Shown piece after piece: positions 17,319-26,203 of a stretch of 64,000 bases of DNA. This DNA is from Paenibacillus sp. MAHUQ-63. GTDB taxonomy: Bacteria > Bacillota > Bacilli > Paenibacillales > NBRC-103111. Where the stretch lies: NCBI RefSeq assembly GCF_028765165.1, contig NZ_JARADB010000001.1:434001-498000 (forward strand), read 5' to 3'. Below the pieces are notes generated by a model. It was not told the DNA's origin. It did not search any database and was given only the letters and a program-made list of their open reading frames with translations. Position 1 is the stretch's first letter; each line of letters starts with the position of its first letter. The position numbers and the translations under genes are program-made.

Positions 17319-17486
17319 GCAATCAGCCTCTTTCCATGATGTTGCTACTACTTTTCCAATCGAGAAGCTTAAATATGCATGCAGCGGAGCAGACAGGAAT
17401 TACAGGTAAATGACACCAATCACTCTTCAAACATTTTCAATTGCGCAAAACTCAATTACAATTAAACCATACGGAGGGATTTATCT

Positions 17487-18158
17487 ATGAAGCAATTAGA
17501 AGGATTCGGTAAATTTTTGGAAAGCTTGCGCGGCAAAATGTCCTTGCGCGAAGCAGCTAACAAAAGCGGACTTTCACATGCGTACATCAGAGATCTGGAG
17601 TTGGAGCGGAACCGCTCGACCAATGAGAAAATCAACCCATCGCCCGTCACCCTCAAAAAGCTGTCGGATGCCTACAACATTCCGTATACGGACCTTATGG
17701 AGAAAGCCGGCTATTTGGAGCTCGACAGCGTACCTGCGGCGACCGCAACCTCGGACCTGTCGGACCCGGTATCGATGGCAGACACTCTGTATATTGAAGT
17801 CAGCACGAAAGAAATCACTTATCATACACGGATCGAACGAATGACCAAAAGCGTGAATTCCTTGTTGGACTTCAGTCTGTTCTTGGACAAGCTCGAAGAG
17901 ATGGGCTATAAGAAAATGGACACGGATCTATTCGTCAACATGAACCAAGTTCAGAAATATATCGAGAGGGAAGGCAAGCTCTATTTCGATCCGCTCGGCA
18001 TCTCCAAATTTGTCGTCATTGCTGCGATTCGCCAGAAAAAATATCATGACCTCATCGTGCGCAGCGTAGCCCGCAATACCGGCATGGGCCTGGAGTTCCA
18101 CTATGACCGCGCCGCATCGGACGGGTCCCGGATTTCCTCCGTCAAACGACCGATTTAG
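17487..18158 (+). CDS. XRE-family transcriptional regulator
   Basis: 223 residues. The helix-turn-helix is at about residues 8-70 (MSLREAANKSGLSHAYIRDLE), the rest is an uncharacterised effector or oligomerisation part. GGAGGG precedes the ATG. Divergent from the GH15 operon across a 168-bp region, so that operon is a likely target (inference). Confidence 0.88.
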   Translation: MKQLEGFGKFLESLRGKMSLREAANKSGLSHAYIRDLELERNRSTNEKINPSPVTLKKLSDAYNIPYTDLMEKAGYLELDSVPAATATSDLSDPVSMADTLYIEVSTKEITYHTRIERMTKSVNSLLDFSLFLDKLEEMGYKKMDTDLFVNMNQVQKYIEREGKLYFDPLGISKFVVIAAIRQKKYHDLIVRSVARNTGMGLEFHYDRAASDGSRISSVKRPI

Positions 18159-18169
18159 CGTAAAATTAC

Positions 18170-18219
18170 AAAAAAAGGAGCAAAGTTCATCAAAAATGAA
18201 ACTTTTGCTCCTTTTTTTC
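18170..18219 (+). terminator. strong terminator
   Basis: AAAAAAAGGAGCAAAGTTCAT pairs with ATGAAACTTTTGCTCC, flanked by A and T tracts; works in either direction. Confidence 0.9.
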
Positions 18220-18284
18220 GTCCATACATAGAGAATAGAGAATGAAAACTTCATTTTTCGGTAGAGAGGGTTGGTAACGGGCAC

Positions 18285-19403
18285 ATGGCGGTACAGCAAG
18301 CTACTACCACGCCGCAATCTCGGCGGGCGCGGGCAAGAACGAAGCGGTCTGCGGGGTTGCGCTTTTTTATGTATACGATAATAAGCTTTACGATTTTGTC
18401 TCTTCTGTCTTTATGTTGGTTTTTTCTTACAGCGTCAGGCACGAGCGTCAGGCTCATGATGGCGGATACGCTCATTACGACCCAGCATAGGGACTGGGCC
18501 AAGTATTTGATCGGCTCCGAAGAGCTCCAGAAACGCGTAGAAGCGTATTGGAAGAAGTTCGACGAGATGGGCGATGAGAAGGATCAAGGGATCGTGCAGC
18601 TCGAGCCTGTGAGCTCCACAGCGCCTGTGGCGCCTGTCAAAAAAGAGCTGGTCAAGATCGAACCGATTTCCGGCTCCAATTACAAAGGGTACCTCGTCAC
18701 GATATCCGATCCGAAGAAGCTGCGTATCGCCGTTCCGGAGAAGGTGGGCAAAGGGGAGAAGGTTTCTTCTATGGTCAAGCGAACGGGAGCCCTACTCGGC
18801 GTCAACGGCGGGGGCTTCATCGACCCGAACTGGGAAGGAAACGGATTCCAGCCGGAAGGCATCGTGATGTCCGGCGGCAAGATCTTCTATAATGACAAAG
18901 GGATGAACGGTACGGTGCAAGTCGTCGGGATCGACAAGGAAGGCCGGATGATTGCCGGGAAATACAAAGTTTCCGAGCTCGTGGAGATGGGCGTGCAGGA
19001 GGCGGTTTCCTTCTCCCCGCGGTTTATCGTCAACGGTGTCGGACAGATCAAGAGCCAAGCGGACGGCTGGGGCATCGCCCCGCGCACGTGTATGGCGCAA
19101 ACGAAAGACGGATCCATTCTGTTCGCCGTCATCGACGGCAGACAGAAGCACAGCATCGGGGCCACGCTGTATGATATACAAGAGATTTTCCTGCAGCACG
19201 GCGCCATCACCGCCGCCAATTTGGACGGGGGAGCCTCTTCAGTTCTCGTCCATAACAATGCCATCGTCAACAAACCGTCAAGTGAATACGGCGAAAGATA
19301 CCTTCCAACGGCATGGCTGATCTTCGAGCATCCGGAGACCGCACCGATCAAGAACGTCTGGGAAGGGCTCGACATTCGCAAGATTGACCCTTCGAAGTGG
19401 TAA
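18285..19403 (+). CDS. phosphodiester glycosidase (NAGPA-domain) membrane-anchored protein
   Basis: 372 residues. A basic N-terminus is followed by one transmembrane segment (about 26-50), giving an extracytoplasmic body. The C-terminal NAGPA/DUF2233 domain (about 130-365) shows GVNGGGF, GFQPEGIVMSGG, FSPRFIVNG, ITAANLDGGASS. Members cleave or modify exopolysaccharide and teichoic-type sugar phosphodiesters; the substrate is unknown. The ribosome site is weak at this ATG, so an alternative start slightly upstream cannot be excluded. Confidence 0.85.
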   Translation: MAVQQATTTPQSRRARARTKRSAGLRFFMYTIISFTILSLLSLCWFFLTASGTSVRLMMADTLITTQHRDWAKYLIGSEELQKRVEAYWKKFDEMGDEKDQGIVQLEPVSSTAPVAPVKKELVKIEPISGSNYKGYLVTISDPKKLRIAVPEKVGKGEKVSSMVKRTGALLGVNGGGFIDPNWEGNGFQPEGIVMSGGKIFYNDKGMNGTVQVVGIDKEGRMIAGKYKVSELVEMGVQEAVSFSPRFIVNGVGQIKSQADGWGIAPRTCMAQTKDGSILFAVIDGRQKHSIGATLYDIQEIFLQHGAITAANLDGGASSVLVHNNAIVNKPSSEYGERYLPTAWLIFEHPETAPIKNVWEGLDIRKIDPSKW

Positions 19404-19473
19404 CGTGCCGACTGGACGCCAGTGTCCGTGAGCGTCGCACGGACCAGGGGACTTGTCCAAATGGACATCACAC

Positions 19474-19515
19474 AAAGAGCTAAGCATTCAAACTGCTTAG
19501 CTCTTTTCTATTTTA
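19474..19515 (+). terminator. bidirectional terminator
   Basis: AAGAGCTAAGC pairs with GCTTAGCTCTT before T-rich sequence; lies between convergent genes. Confidence 0.85.
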
Positions 19516-19524
19516 CCGTACACT

Positions 19525-19896
19525 CTAGCGGTTGCCCAGAATAACCAAATCCTCCGCTGCTTCGGAAGCTTCGAGTTCATCCAGCGCTTCCATATCGTCC
19601 TGTTTGGACTCTTTCCAGGAACGGACCGTACTGGCCACGTTCGCCGCCGTATCTTTCGCTTTGCCGACCAAATCGGAAGTCGTCATGCTTACGCTTTTTG
19701 CAACGTCTTGCGTTTTTTGCGATACCGTACTGGCGATTTGTACCGTCTTGTCGCTAACCGCCTTCGCATTATCGGCGATGTCGCTTCTCAGCTCGCGGCC
19801 GGACTTCGGTGCGAACAGCAGCGCCGTCGCTGCGCCTAGCAGGCCTCCGACTACGGCACCGATGAGGAGATCTTTCGCTTTTTTCTCGTTGGACAT
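19525..19896 (-). CDS. ytxH: YtxH-domain general-stress-type protein
   Basis: 123 residues. The N-terminal glycine-rich hydrophobic helix (LLIGAVVGGLLGAATALLFAP, with KSGRELR after it) is the YtxH signature. It is followed by a long apolipoprotein-like amphipathic helix (residues 35-100). Second gene after ytxG. In Bacillus subtilis the ytxGHJ operon belongs to the general stress regulon; no sigma-B promoter was confirmed here. Confidence 0.9.
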   Translation of the reverse strand: MSNEKKAKDLLIGAVVGGLLGAATALLFAPKSGRELRSDIADNAKAVSDKTVQIASTVSQKTQDVAKSVSMTTSDLVGKAKDTAANVASTVRSWKESKQDDMEALDELEASEAAEDLVILGNR

Positions 19897-19910
19897 GTGT
19901 CATCCACTCC

Positions 19911-20357
19911 TTAATGGTCTGATTTGGCATTGCGGCTTGCCTGCCATCGCTGCCACAGCTCATACCCGGTCGTTGCCCACTCCATGACGTCCTGTATGCG
20001 CTTCTGGTGGGTATGTACAACCTTTTCCGCACCATGAAGCGAATCGTTCATCATTCGTGCTCCTTTGCGAAGGACAGAAGCGACGTCCCCTATAGCTGCT
20101 CCTGCCTTCTCGATGGATTGGACGCCAGGCTCTAACGCCAGGACCTGCATATGCACCTCTTCGGTCAACTGCCCGGCCTGCTTCAACAGCTGCTCGGCTT
20201 GCCCTGCGGTCTTCGCTACATGCTGTTCCGTCCGGGCGGCCGTAAGGCTGAGCTGGTGAAGCAGCTGCTTCGCTGCGATCAGCACGCGAATGGCGAAGCC
20301 TGCGAGCACAAGGAAAGCAGCGGCGATACTAACGACACTAATCTCCATCCAAGTCAT
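19911..20357 (-). CDS. ytxG: YtxG-like DUF948 membrane protein
   Basis: 148 residues from ATG 20357, with AGGAGGTG upstream; a GTG three codons earlier falls inside that site. One N-terminal transmembrane helix (about 5-28), then a long coiled-coil-like body typical of DUF948. It lies 14 nt before ytxH, the usual gene order. No enzymatic motif. Confidence 0.88.
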   Translation of the reverse strand: MTWMEISVVSIAAAFLVLAGFAIRVLIAAKQLLHQLSLTAARTEQHVAKTAGQAEQLLKQAGQLTEEVHMQVLALEPGVQSIEKAGAAIGDVASVLRKGARMMNDSLHGAEKVVHTHQKRIQDVMEWATTGYELWQRWQASRNAKSDH

Positions 20358-20528
20358 GACGGGCACCTCCTGGGGCTGTAAGCTGTGAGGAATTTCGGCG
20401 GCTTCTAGACGAATGCCTATGAATTACTACAGTATAGATCGGAGAGGCTTGACTTGACACAAAATAACTGGAAAAATTTCCGGGACCTTGTCATAATGAA
20501 AAACAAAACAACCATCTGGAGGAGTAAG

Positions 20529-21161
20529 ATGAACCGAGAGCAAGGATTGAAGGAAATCGAGCGTACCCGCATTATCGCCATCGTTCGGGGCGTGAAGGAA
20601 GCCCATATTCTGTCCGTGGCGGAAGCGCTGCGGAAGGGCGGCGTCACGGTGATGGAGGTCACGCTCAACACGCCTGGCGCGCTGGAGATGATCGGCGAGC
20701 TGCAGGCGAAGCTTGGTCAGCAGATGTATATCGGCGCAGGAACCGTGCTGGATGTCGAGGACGCACAGAAGGCCGTCGGCGCCGGCGCTTCGTTCCTGGT
20801 GACGCCTAATCTGGACGAGGACGTCATTCGGTACGCGAACCGGGAAGGGGTTCCGGTGTTCCCTGGGGCAATGACACCGACCGAGGTCGTCAAAGCTTGG
20901 AAGGCCGGGGCCACGGCGATTAAAATTTTCCCAAGCGCAAGCCTGGGTCTGACATACATCAAGGAATTAATGGGACCGCTTGACCATATTCCCATGATGG
21001 CCGTTGGCGGCGTCACCGAGGCGAACATTAAGCAGTTTCTGGACATCGGCTGCTATGGGCTGGGCATCGGGGGCTCGCTGATCAACCTGAAGGAAATCGA
21101 AGCCGGGAATTTCGAATGGGTGACGGACAAAGCTTCCCGTTTGCTGGCCGCCTCGAAATAA
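20529..21161 (+). CDS. eda: KDPG/KHG aldolase
   Basis: 210 residues from ATG 20529 (GGAGGAGTAAG); longer frames lack a ribosome site. Class I aldolase TIM barrel: E43 (VMEVTLNTP) is the catalytic acid/base, K133 (AIKIFPSA) the Schiff-base lysine, with GAGTVL and MAVGG phosphate-binding blocks. It cleaves 2-keto-3-deoxy-6-phosphogluconate to pyruvate and glyceraldehyde-3-phosphate. No kinase or dehydratase partner adjoins it. Confidence 0.94.
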   Translation: MNREQGLKEIERTRIIAIVRGVKEAHILSVAEALRKGGVTVMEVTLNTPGALEMIGELQAKLGQQMYIGAGTVLDVEDAQKAVGAGASFLVTPNLDEDVIRYANREGVPVFPGAMTPTEVVKAWKAGATAIKIFPSASLGLTYIKELMGPLDHIPMMAVGGVTEANIKQFLDIGCYGLGIGGSLINLKEIEAGNFEWVTDKASRLLAASK

Positions 21162-21169
21162 CGCGTCAA

Positions 21170-21217
21170 AACAAATAACCATCATCCTCTGAGTTGTGGA
21201 GGTGATGGTTATTTGTT
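21170..21217 (+). terminator. bidirectional terminator overlapping the SufR-like stop codon
   Basis: AACAAATAACCATCA pairs with TGATGGTTATTTGTT. Its right arm encodes the last codons of the convergent regulator. Confidence 0.9.
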
Positions 21218-21841
21218 CTGGCTAATGATATAGACACACTTGCTGGCGCCCTTGGCCAAGCACTCGGTCCGTTCGACCTTCGCATCCAGCAGATTCCGAA
21301 ACAAGGCGAGCTCGCATTGGCAGGCCTGCCCGTAATCGTTAGCCACTTGAGCTATGGGACAATTATGCTCGTTGAAAACATAAGCATCTTCCCCCGACGG
21401 AGCCCAATCGACCATGTAGCCGTTCTCGTTCTGAATCGTCGCAAGCTCGGCGACCCGCTCCTCCAGAGTGAGCCCCTGCATCCGCGGTTGATAGCGGGAT
21501 TCAAGCTTACCCTGACGTCCTTCGAACAGTCGTTCAATGGTGTCTTGACCTTGATCTTCGAGCAGCTCACCGAGCAAGTCTAACGTTAGCTGCATATATT
21601 TCTTCGGAAACAGTTCATCCGCTTTGGGAGCCAGCGCATACACGTTCGTCGGTCTCCCCATCGCTTGACGGACAAGCGTTGTTACAAGCAGATCTTCCTT
21701 CTCCATGGAATGAATATGACGCCTGACGGCCATTTCCGTAATTCCGAGCTGTTTGGACATCTCATGAACGCTTAACGGTCCCTGAGTTTTGAGCATAGCA
21801 AGAATCACTTTACGCGTCGACGTCTCAAGTGCCGGATTCAT
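21209..21841 (-). CDS. SufR-like winged-helix regulator with Cys-rich C-terminus
   Basis: 210 residues from ATG 21841 (AGGTGAG upstream; the in-frame ATG at 21868 has no site). N-terminal DeoR/ArsR-like helix-turn-helix (LSVHEMSKQLGITEMAVRRH). C-terminal cysteines fall in NCPIAQ, CQCEL, TECLAKG and SKCVY, matching the ligand spacing of SufR-type Fe-S-sensing repressors. It could sense Fe-S or metal status; no suf genes are in this window. Confidence 0.8.
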   Translation of the reverse strand: MNPALETSTRKVILAMLKTQGPLSVHEMSKQLGITEMAVRRHIHSMEKEDLLVTTLVRQAMGRPTNVYALAPKADELFPKKYMQLTLDLLGELLEDQGQDTIERLFEGRQGKLESRYQPRMQGLTLEERVAELATIQNENGYMVDWAPSGEDAYVFNEHNCPIAQVANDYGQACQCELALFRNLLDAKVERTECLAKGASKCVYIISQNK

Positions 21842-21925
21842 GTGCTCACCTACCCTCGGAACAGTCATTATGTCTCATTTTACAGCATGAATGTTCAGAA
21901 GTAAATTAAGAAACATCTATGTATG

Positions 21926-22357
21926 TTATTCCAATTCACTCTTAATGAAGGCCCGCACACTGCCGGCAAACTCTTCAAAAGCCGCCGGAAGCTTAGGCAG
22001 CACCGGATGCAGCTCCTCGCGGTTCCACGCTACATAATCCTGCACGAGCGGTTTTCTGAGCTTCACGAGCTCCAGCAGCGTCTCCTTAAGCGGCTCTGAA
22101 TACGCCCCTTCCCCGTGCACAATGTCCACGATATCCTCATACGAGCTGGCATCTCTCAGAATAAAGGCGTCGATCAGCAAACTGCCGACATCGGTTACGG
22201 TTTCAATGGCCAGATGCAGAACCCGCTCCTGCGCCAATTGCCAAATAAGATCGTGCGTCCCTTGCGCCCACTGCGCTTGCAGCTGATTGACCGCCTCCGC
22301 CAAAGCTGAAAGAAACTGAATTCGTTGATCGATTTGTTCATGATTGATAAAATACAT
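21926..22357 (-). CDS. yutE: DUF86/YutE-like HEPN-fold protein
   Basis: 143 residues, all-helical HEPN fold. Conserved block SLLIDAFILRDASSYEDIVD and C-terminal LRKPLVQDY. Toxin members (HepT) use an R-x4-6-H RNase motif; here the position after LV is Gln, as in Bacillus YutE, so RNase activity is not expected. It begins 3 nt after the small membrane-protein gene. No MNT-type antitoxin is adjacent. Confidence 0.85.
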   Translation of the reverse strand: MYFINHEQIDQRIQFLSALAEAVNQLQAQWAQGTHDLIWQLAQERVLHLAIETVTDVGSLLIDAFILRDASSYEDIVDIVHGEGAYSEPLKETLLELVKLRKPLVQDYVAWNREELHPVLPKLPAAFEEFAGSVRAFIKSELE

Positions 22358-22360
22358 TGC

Positions 22361-22468
22361 CTATCTCCGTCCTCTTTTTCGCCATTTCGTCCAAATCATC
22401 ATTGCAAAAAATGTCACGATAACTAAAAAAATTAACAATACGGCTTGCATGACATATTCATAGCTCAC
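22361..22468 (-). CDS. 35-residue single-pass membrane peptide coupled to yutE
   Basis: GTG start at 22468 with GAGGGTGA 6-8 nt upstream. One hydrophobic helix (VLLIFLVIVTFFAMMIW) is followed by a basic tail KWRKRGRR, so the C-terminus should be cytosolic. It ends three bases before the yutE ATG. It is too short for routine gene callers, but start site, topology and spacing support it. Confidence 0.6.
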   Translation of the reverse strand: MSYEYVMQAVLLIFLVIVTFFAMMIWTKWRKRGRR

Positions 22469-22704
22469 GTGCGTTCACCCTCTTGGCTTTCACAGTATTC
22501 ACTTCTATACAGTTTATCGTTCCAGCTTGGGAGCGTCAAGCAAGCGATCTGTGTCACAAAGCTTTCTCCGTCCGGATTTCCTAGGCCTCCAAAGTGATTT
22601 TGGAAACCATATTGTTGTTTTGGACTAAATACACTTGAGTGACGGCTTTTTACAATATAGATGACCGCGAAATATATCCGACAAGCCGTATAGGAGGAAT
22701 ATCC

Positions 22705-23943
22705 ATGGGAATCAAAATCGGTGTTGCAGGCGCAGGGCAATTCTCCCAATGCTTCATTCAGCTTTTTCAAGCACATCCTTATGTGGATGACGTCGTATTG
22801 GCCGAGCTGCGGACGGACCGCCGCGAACAATTCGCCAAAGCTTTCTCCCTTAAAGAAACATATGCATCCTTAGAAGAAATGCTTGCCAGCGATGTGGACG
22901 CCGTAGCCATCTTTACCCAAAGGCATCTCCACGGGCCGCAGACGCTTCAAGCTCTGCAAGCGGGCAAGCATGTGTACTGTGCCGTTCCGATGGCGCAGAG
23001 TTTGGAGGAAATTTCCGCCATAATCGAAGAAGTCAAGTCCTCCGGGTTAATCTATATGACTGGGGAGACGAGCTATTATTACCCCTCCACCGTTTACTGC
23101 CGGGACCAGTTCAAAGGGGGCCACTTCGGCCGATTCGTCTACGGCGAAGCGCAATATTTGCACGATATGGCGCATGGGTTCTACGATGCCTTCAAGTATT
23201 CGGGAGGGCCGGATTGGAAGAAGGTGGCCGGCATTCCGCCGATGTACTATCCCACGCATTCCGTTTCTATGGTGCTGTCCGTCACGGGCGCGAAGGCTGT
23301 CAAGGTGTCCTGTCTTGGCTATGTCGACCGGCATGAAGACGGGATTTTCCGGGAAGGCGCCAATCTATGGGACAACACGTTCAGCAATCAAAGCGCCCTG
23401 GTCCGAACATCGGACGGGGGGATGATGCGGCTCAATGAATTCCGGCGGGTCGGCTGGGGCGGCGGCAACAGCGTTTACTTAAGCATGTTCGGAACGAACG
23501 GCAGCTATGAAGAGCACGCCGGCGGTCAGGTGTGGACCTCGCTGCAATGGGGGGATGTCCGGGATTTAACTCCGCAGCTGGCTTGCAAGGACGAATATGT
23601 CCAATTGGGTGACAAGGACTTGAACCCGACGCTAAGCCATGATTTCCACGCTGCGCTAGCCAAGGTGCATCACAGCTTCCGGCTGCCGCAGACGTTCAAG
23701 GGCTTACCTAATGGGCATCTGGGATCCCATCAATTCCTTGTCGATGATTATTTGAAAGCGATTCATACGAACAAATTGCCGCCTAACCACGCGTGGCGGG
23801 CTGCGGATTATTTGGCACCGGGACTCGTCGCCCATGAATCCGCCAAGCGGGAAGGCGAGATGACGGACGTTCCCGACTTCGGCACGCCGCCATCCGGCTG
23901 GCAGGAGCTGGATCCCGACGGTTTCGTCGCTTATCGAGAGTAG
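22705..23943 (+). CDS. Gfo/Idh/MocA-family oxidoreductase
   Basis: 412 residues from ATG 22705 with TAGGAGGAAT upstream. Rossmann motif GVAGAGQFSQ, the FTQRHLHGP loop, then the conserved E-(x)-P region as AGKHVYCAVPMA: the usual EKP lysine motif is replaced by AVP. C-terminal alpha/beta sheet domain follows. Substrate is an unknown sugar or inositol-like compound. The missing EKP lysine (normally catalytic) makes classical dehydrogenase activity uncertain. Confidence 0.86.
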   Translation: MGIKIGVAGAGQFSQCFIQLFQAHPYVDDVVLAELRTDRREQFAKAFSLKETYASLEEMLASDVDAVAIFTQRHLHGPQTLQALQAGKHVYCAVPMAQSLEEISAIIEEVKSSGLIYMTGETSYYYPSTVYCRDQFKGGHFGRFVYGEAQYLHDMAHGFYDAFKYSGGPDWKKVAGIPPMYYPTHSVSMVLSVTGAKAVKVSCLGYVDRHEDGIFREGANLWDNTFSNQSALVRTSDGGMMRLNEFRRVGWGGGNSVYLSMFGTNGSYEEHAGGQVWTSLQWGDVRDLTPQLACKDEYVQLGDKDLNPTLSHDFHAALAKVHHSFRLPQTFKGLPNGHLGSHQFLVDDYLKAIHTNKLPPNHAWRAADYLAPGLVAHESAKREGEMTDVPDFGTPPSGWQELDPDGFVAYRE

Positions 23944-24025
23944 AAAGCTGCGTTCCGGCGAGTATTGTTCTCCTTTTTCATTCATGTTACAGTGTACAAA
24001 GTGATTAAAGGAGAAGATTGTCCTT

Positions 24026-25069
24026 ATGCCACCCAGGCCCAAATTGTCCGAAATCGATCTCGTCCGCGGGATCGCCATCCTTGCCGTCGTTGTCATCCAT
24101 GCCACCTCGGGAGCTACGCTTCTTCCGATAGGCAGCGTCTCACAAGGCGTCTTTTTCTTCATCAATAAAGCCAGCTTGTTTACCGTCCCTCTGTTCATAT
24201 GGATCAGCGGCCTCGTTCTCTTCTATTCCTATTATGACCGCTGGGAGCCGGGAATGACGCGCGGATTCTGGACGAAGCGCCTGCGAAGGATCGTCGTCCC
24301 TTATGTGCTCTGGTCCTTGTTCTATTATTTATACAATCAAATAATGTTCCACGGGACAGTCCGCTGGGATACCGTTCATTTCGTGAAATTGCTTATATCC
24401 GGAAATGCCAGCTATCATCTCTATTATATGGTCATTATCGTGCAATTTTACATCCTGTTCCCGCTGCTGATGACCGTAGTCAAGCGGTTCGCCTGGCTTC
24501 GCCAAGCACTCATTCCGCTCGGTATCGGCGTTCAGGCGCTGTTCTACGTCATTCATAACGAGGTTTACCCGCTTCCGGAATATGCCTCGCTCTTTGTCGG
24601 TTATGCGTCGCTGTTCGCATTTGGCGCGTATACCGGCATTCATTATGAAGAGCTAACCGCCTGGGCGAGCCGGCATCGCCAATGGATTCGGGGCCTCACC
24701 GGGCTCGCAGGCGCCGCGTTCGCAGGCATGATGCTCCTCCACCAATACGGCCTGATGCCCGTTCGGCACACTTGGTTCGAGCTCGTGCTGCTCGTTTATT
24801 GCATGGCGGTGCCGCTGTGCAGCCTCCGCTGGTCGCAAGTACGCATAGCGCACGGCACGAAGCTCAGCTCGCTGCTCGCTGCTCTCGGCGCGGCCTCATT
24901 CGGCATCTACCTTGCGCATCCTGCGCTGCTTACGCTGTGGGACCGCTTGGCTCCGCCGCTGGAGCGCGTCTGGCTGTTCGATCTGCACACGCTTGCCGCG
25001 CTGCTCATCGGCGTGCTCGGCTCTTGGCTGCTTGTCCGGCTATACGCGAAGAAGGTTCCGCCCAAGTAG
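24026..25069 (+). CDS. acyltransferase family 3 membrane protein
   Basis: 347 residues, about ten transmembrane helices. The start block EIDLVRGIAILAVVVIHA carries the family's arginine and catalytic-type histidine (H35 region), and FGIYLAHPALL is the C-terminal signature. OafA/WecH-like proteins O-acylate cell-surface polysaccharides or lipids. AAAGGAG lies about 12 nt before ATG. Single-gene unit. Confidence 0.88.
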   Translation: MPPRPKLSEIDLVRGIAILAVVVIHATSGATLLPIGSVSQGVFFFINKASLFTVPLFIWISGLVLFYSYYDRWEPGMTRGFWTKRLRRIVVPYVLWSLFYYLYNQIMFHGTVRWDTVHFVKLLISGNASYHLYYMVIIVQFYILFPLLMTVVKRFAWLRQALIPLGIGVQALFYVIHNEVYPLPEYASLFVGYASLFAFGAYTGIHYEELTAWASRHRQWIRGLTGLAGAAFAGMMLLHQYGLMPVRHTWFELVLLVYCMAVPLCSLRWSQVRIAHGTKLSSLLAALGAASFGIYLAHPALLTLWDRLAPPLERVWLFDLHTLAALLIGVLGSWLLVRLYAKKVPPK

Positions 25070-25086
25070 CGGAACCTTCTTTATTT
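25049..25086 (+). terminator. bidirectional terminator spanning the acyltransferase stop
   Basis: AAGAAGGTTCCGC pairs with GCGGAACCTTCTT between convergent genes. Confidence 0.85.
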
Positions 25087-25764
25087 CAAGCGGGCCAGCA
25101 GCGCCCAGCGCCGCTGCTGTCTGCGGCTGTACCGCGGGAGGCCGCGGTATATATCGAGCGCCTCGCGGAACGTACGCTTGGCCTCTTCGTCCCGGCCGAG
25201 CTGCCGGTACAGCAGTCCGAGCCGGTAGTACGCCTCCACCGAGGAGGAATGCAGATCGCGGAACTGCTCGATGAACTGAACGGCCCGGTCCGGTGCGATG
25301 CGGGCCAACGCTTCGCCAAGGCGCAAATAGGCTTCGCCGTATTTGACTCGCGGGTTCAGCTCCACCGCCTTCAGCATGTAGCGCTCGCCTTCCTTCAGAT
25401 TGCCCAGCTTCAAGTGAATGAGCCCGATTTCGTAGTGCACATCGGCGGAATCCTCCATAACCGGCAGCGCTTGCTCCAGGTATGGCAATGCCTCCTGATA
25501 TTTCTTACGCTCCAGCAAATTTCTGGCCAGCTCCAGCTTGGCTGACGTGTTGTGCGGGTTAGCGTGCAAGTCGCTGCGCAATCGCGACGCTCGGCGTCTT
25601 AAACGGATCGGCCCGAACAGACTCGGCGTTAATCCGATAAATCTTCTATCCAGGAGATAGAGAATAATTAGTAGAATAAGAAGAGCGAGAAAAGGATTGC
25701 CGACGATTCTCCATAACAGGCCAAAAGCAAGAATTTTGAGTAACAATATGAAACCTCCTTTCAA
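25081..25764 (-). CDS. membrane-anchored TPR protein
   Basis: 227 residues. Two hydrophobic segments near the N-terminus (about 4-40, including LLILLIILYLL) are followed by tetratricopeptide repeats from about 62 to 215 (KLELARNLLERKKYQEAL; AYYRLGLLYRQLGRDEEA). Likely a scaffold on the cytosolic face. The last codons form part of the shared terminator. Partner unknown. Confidence 0.85.
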   Translation of the reverse strand: MKGGFILLLKILAFGLLWRIVGNPFLALLILLIILYLLDRRFIGLTPSLFGPIRLRRRASRLRSDLHANPHNTSAKLELARNLLERKKYQEALPYLEQALPVMEDSADVHYEIGLIHLKLGNLKEGERYMLKAVELNPRVKYGEAYLRLGEALARIAPDRAVQFIEQFRDLHSSSVEAYYRLGLLYRQLGRDEEAKRTFREALDIYRGLPRYSRRQQRRWALLARLK

Positions 25765-25867
25765 CTTCCTTATACTACCATAATATGAGGGGATTGGTCA
25801 TCATTTCCATAGAAAAAACACCCGTCTATGACTATCCTATGAACGGGTGCTTCGGATGAATCGCGTA

Positions 25868-25897
25868 TTCGAGATTTATTTCTACCCATGCTATAAT
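25868..25897 (+). promoter_or_regulatory. candidate sigma-A promoter
   Basis: TTCGAG (25868-25873), 18-nt spacer, perfect -10 TATAAT (25892-25897), 24 nt before the 88-residue gene. Confidence 0.5.
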
Positions 25898-25920
25898 AAA
25901 AAGAAAAAAGGGAGTTACAC

Positions 25921-26187
25921 ATGAACGATCTTGATCCGCGCAAGGCCAAATGGCTGAAAAGAAAGCAGCTCGGCAGAACCCAATATCTAATCCGATTCGG
26001 TCTGATTCCCTGGGGCGCCGGACTAACGGTATTATTCAGCATTATTGAATTTCTTAACACGCAGCAGCTCTCTCTCGTCTGGGTGCCCATCCGCATTGTG
26101 CTCTTCTTCTTCGTAGGCTTCTTCGTTGCGAACGCCAGCTGGATGTCCATGGAGAACCGTTATGAACCTAGTAGCCGACGACCTTAG
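25921..26187 (+). CDS. 88-residue two-pass membrane protein
   Basis: ATG preceded by AAAGGGAG. A basic N-terminus (RKAKWLKRKQLG) is followed by two hydrophobic helices (about 24-43 and 52-75). Function unknown. A promoter upstream and a terminator overlapping the stop codon support a single-gene unit. Confidence 0.75.
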   Translation: MNDLDPRKAKWLKRKQLGRTQYLIRFGLIPWGAGLTVLFSIIEFLNTQQLSLVWVPIRIVLFFFVGFFVANASWMSMENRYEPSSRRP

Positions 26188-26203
26188 CGGGTCGTTTTTT
26201 TTA
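26178..26203 (+). terminator. rho-independent terminator
   Basis: ACGACC-TTAGC-GGGTCGT with eight Ts, starting inside the upstream gene's last codons. Confidence 0.85.

Noticed and set aside
19411..19437. GTGTCCGTG...CACGGAC hairpin resembling a family A box
   Set aside because: Only one short stem, no second box or core; too little to call an element.
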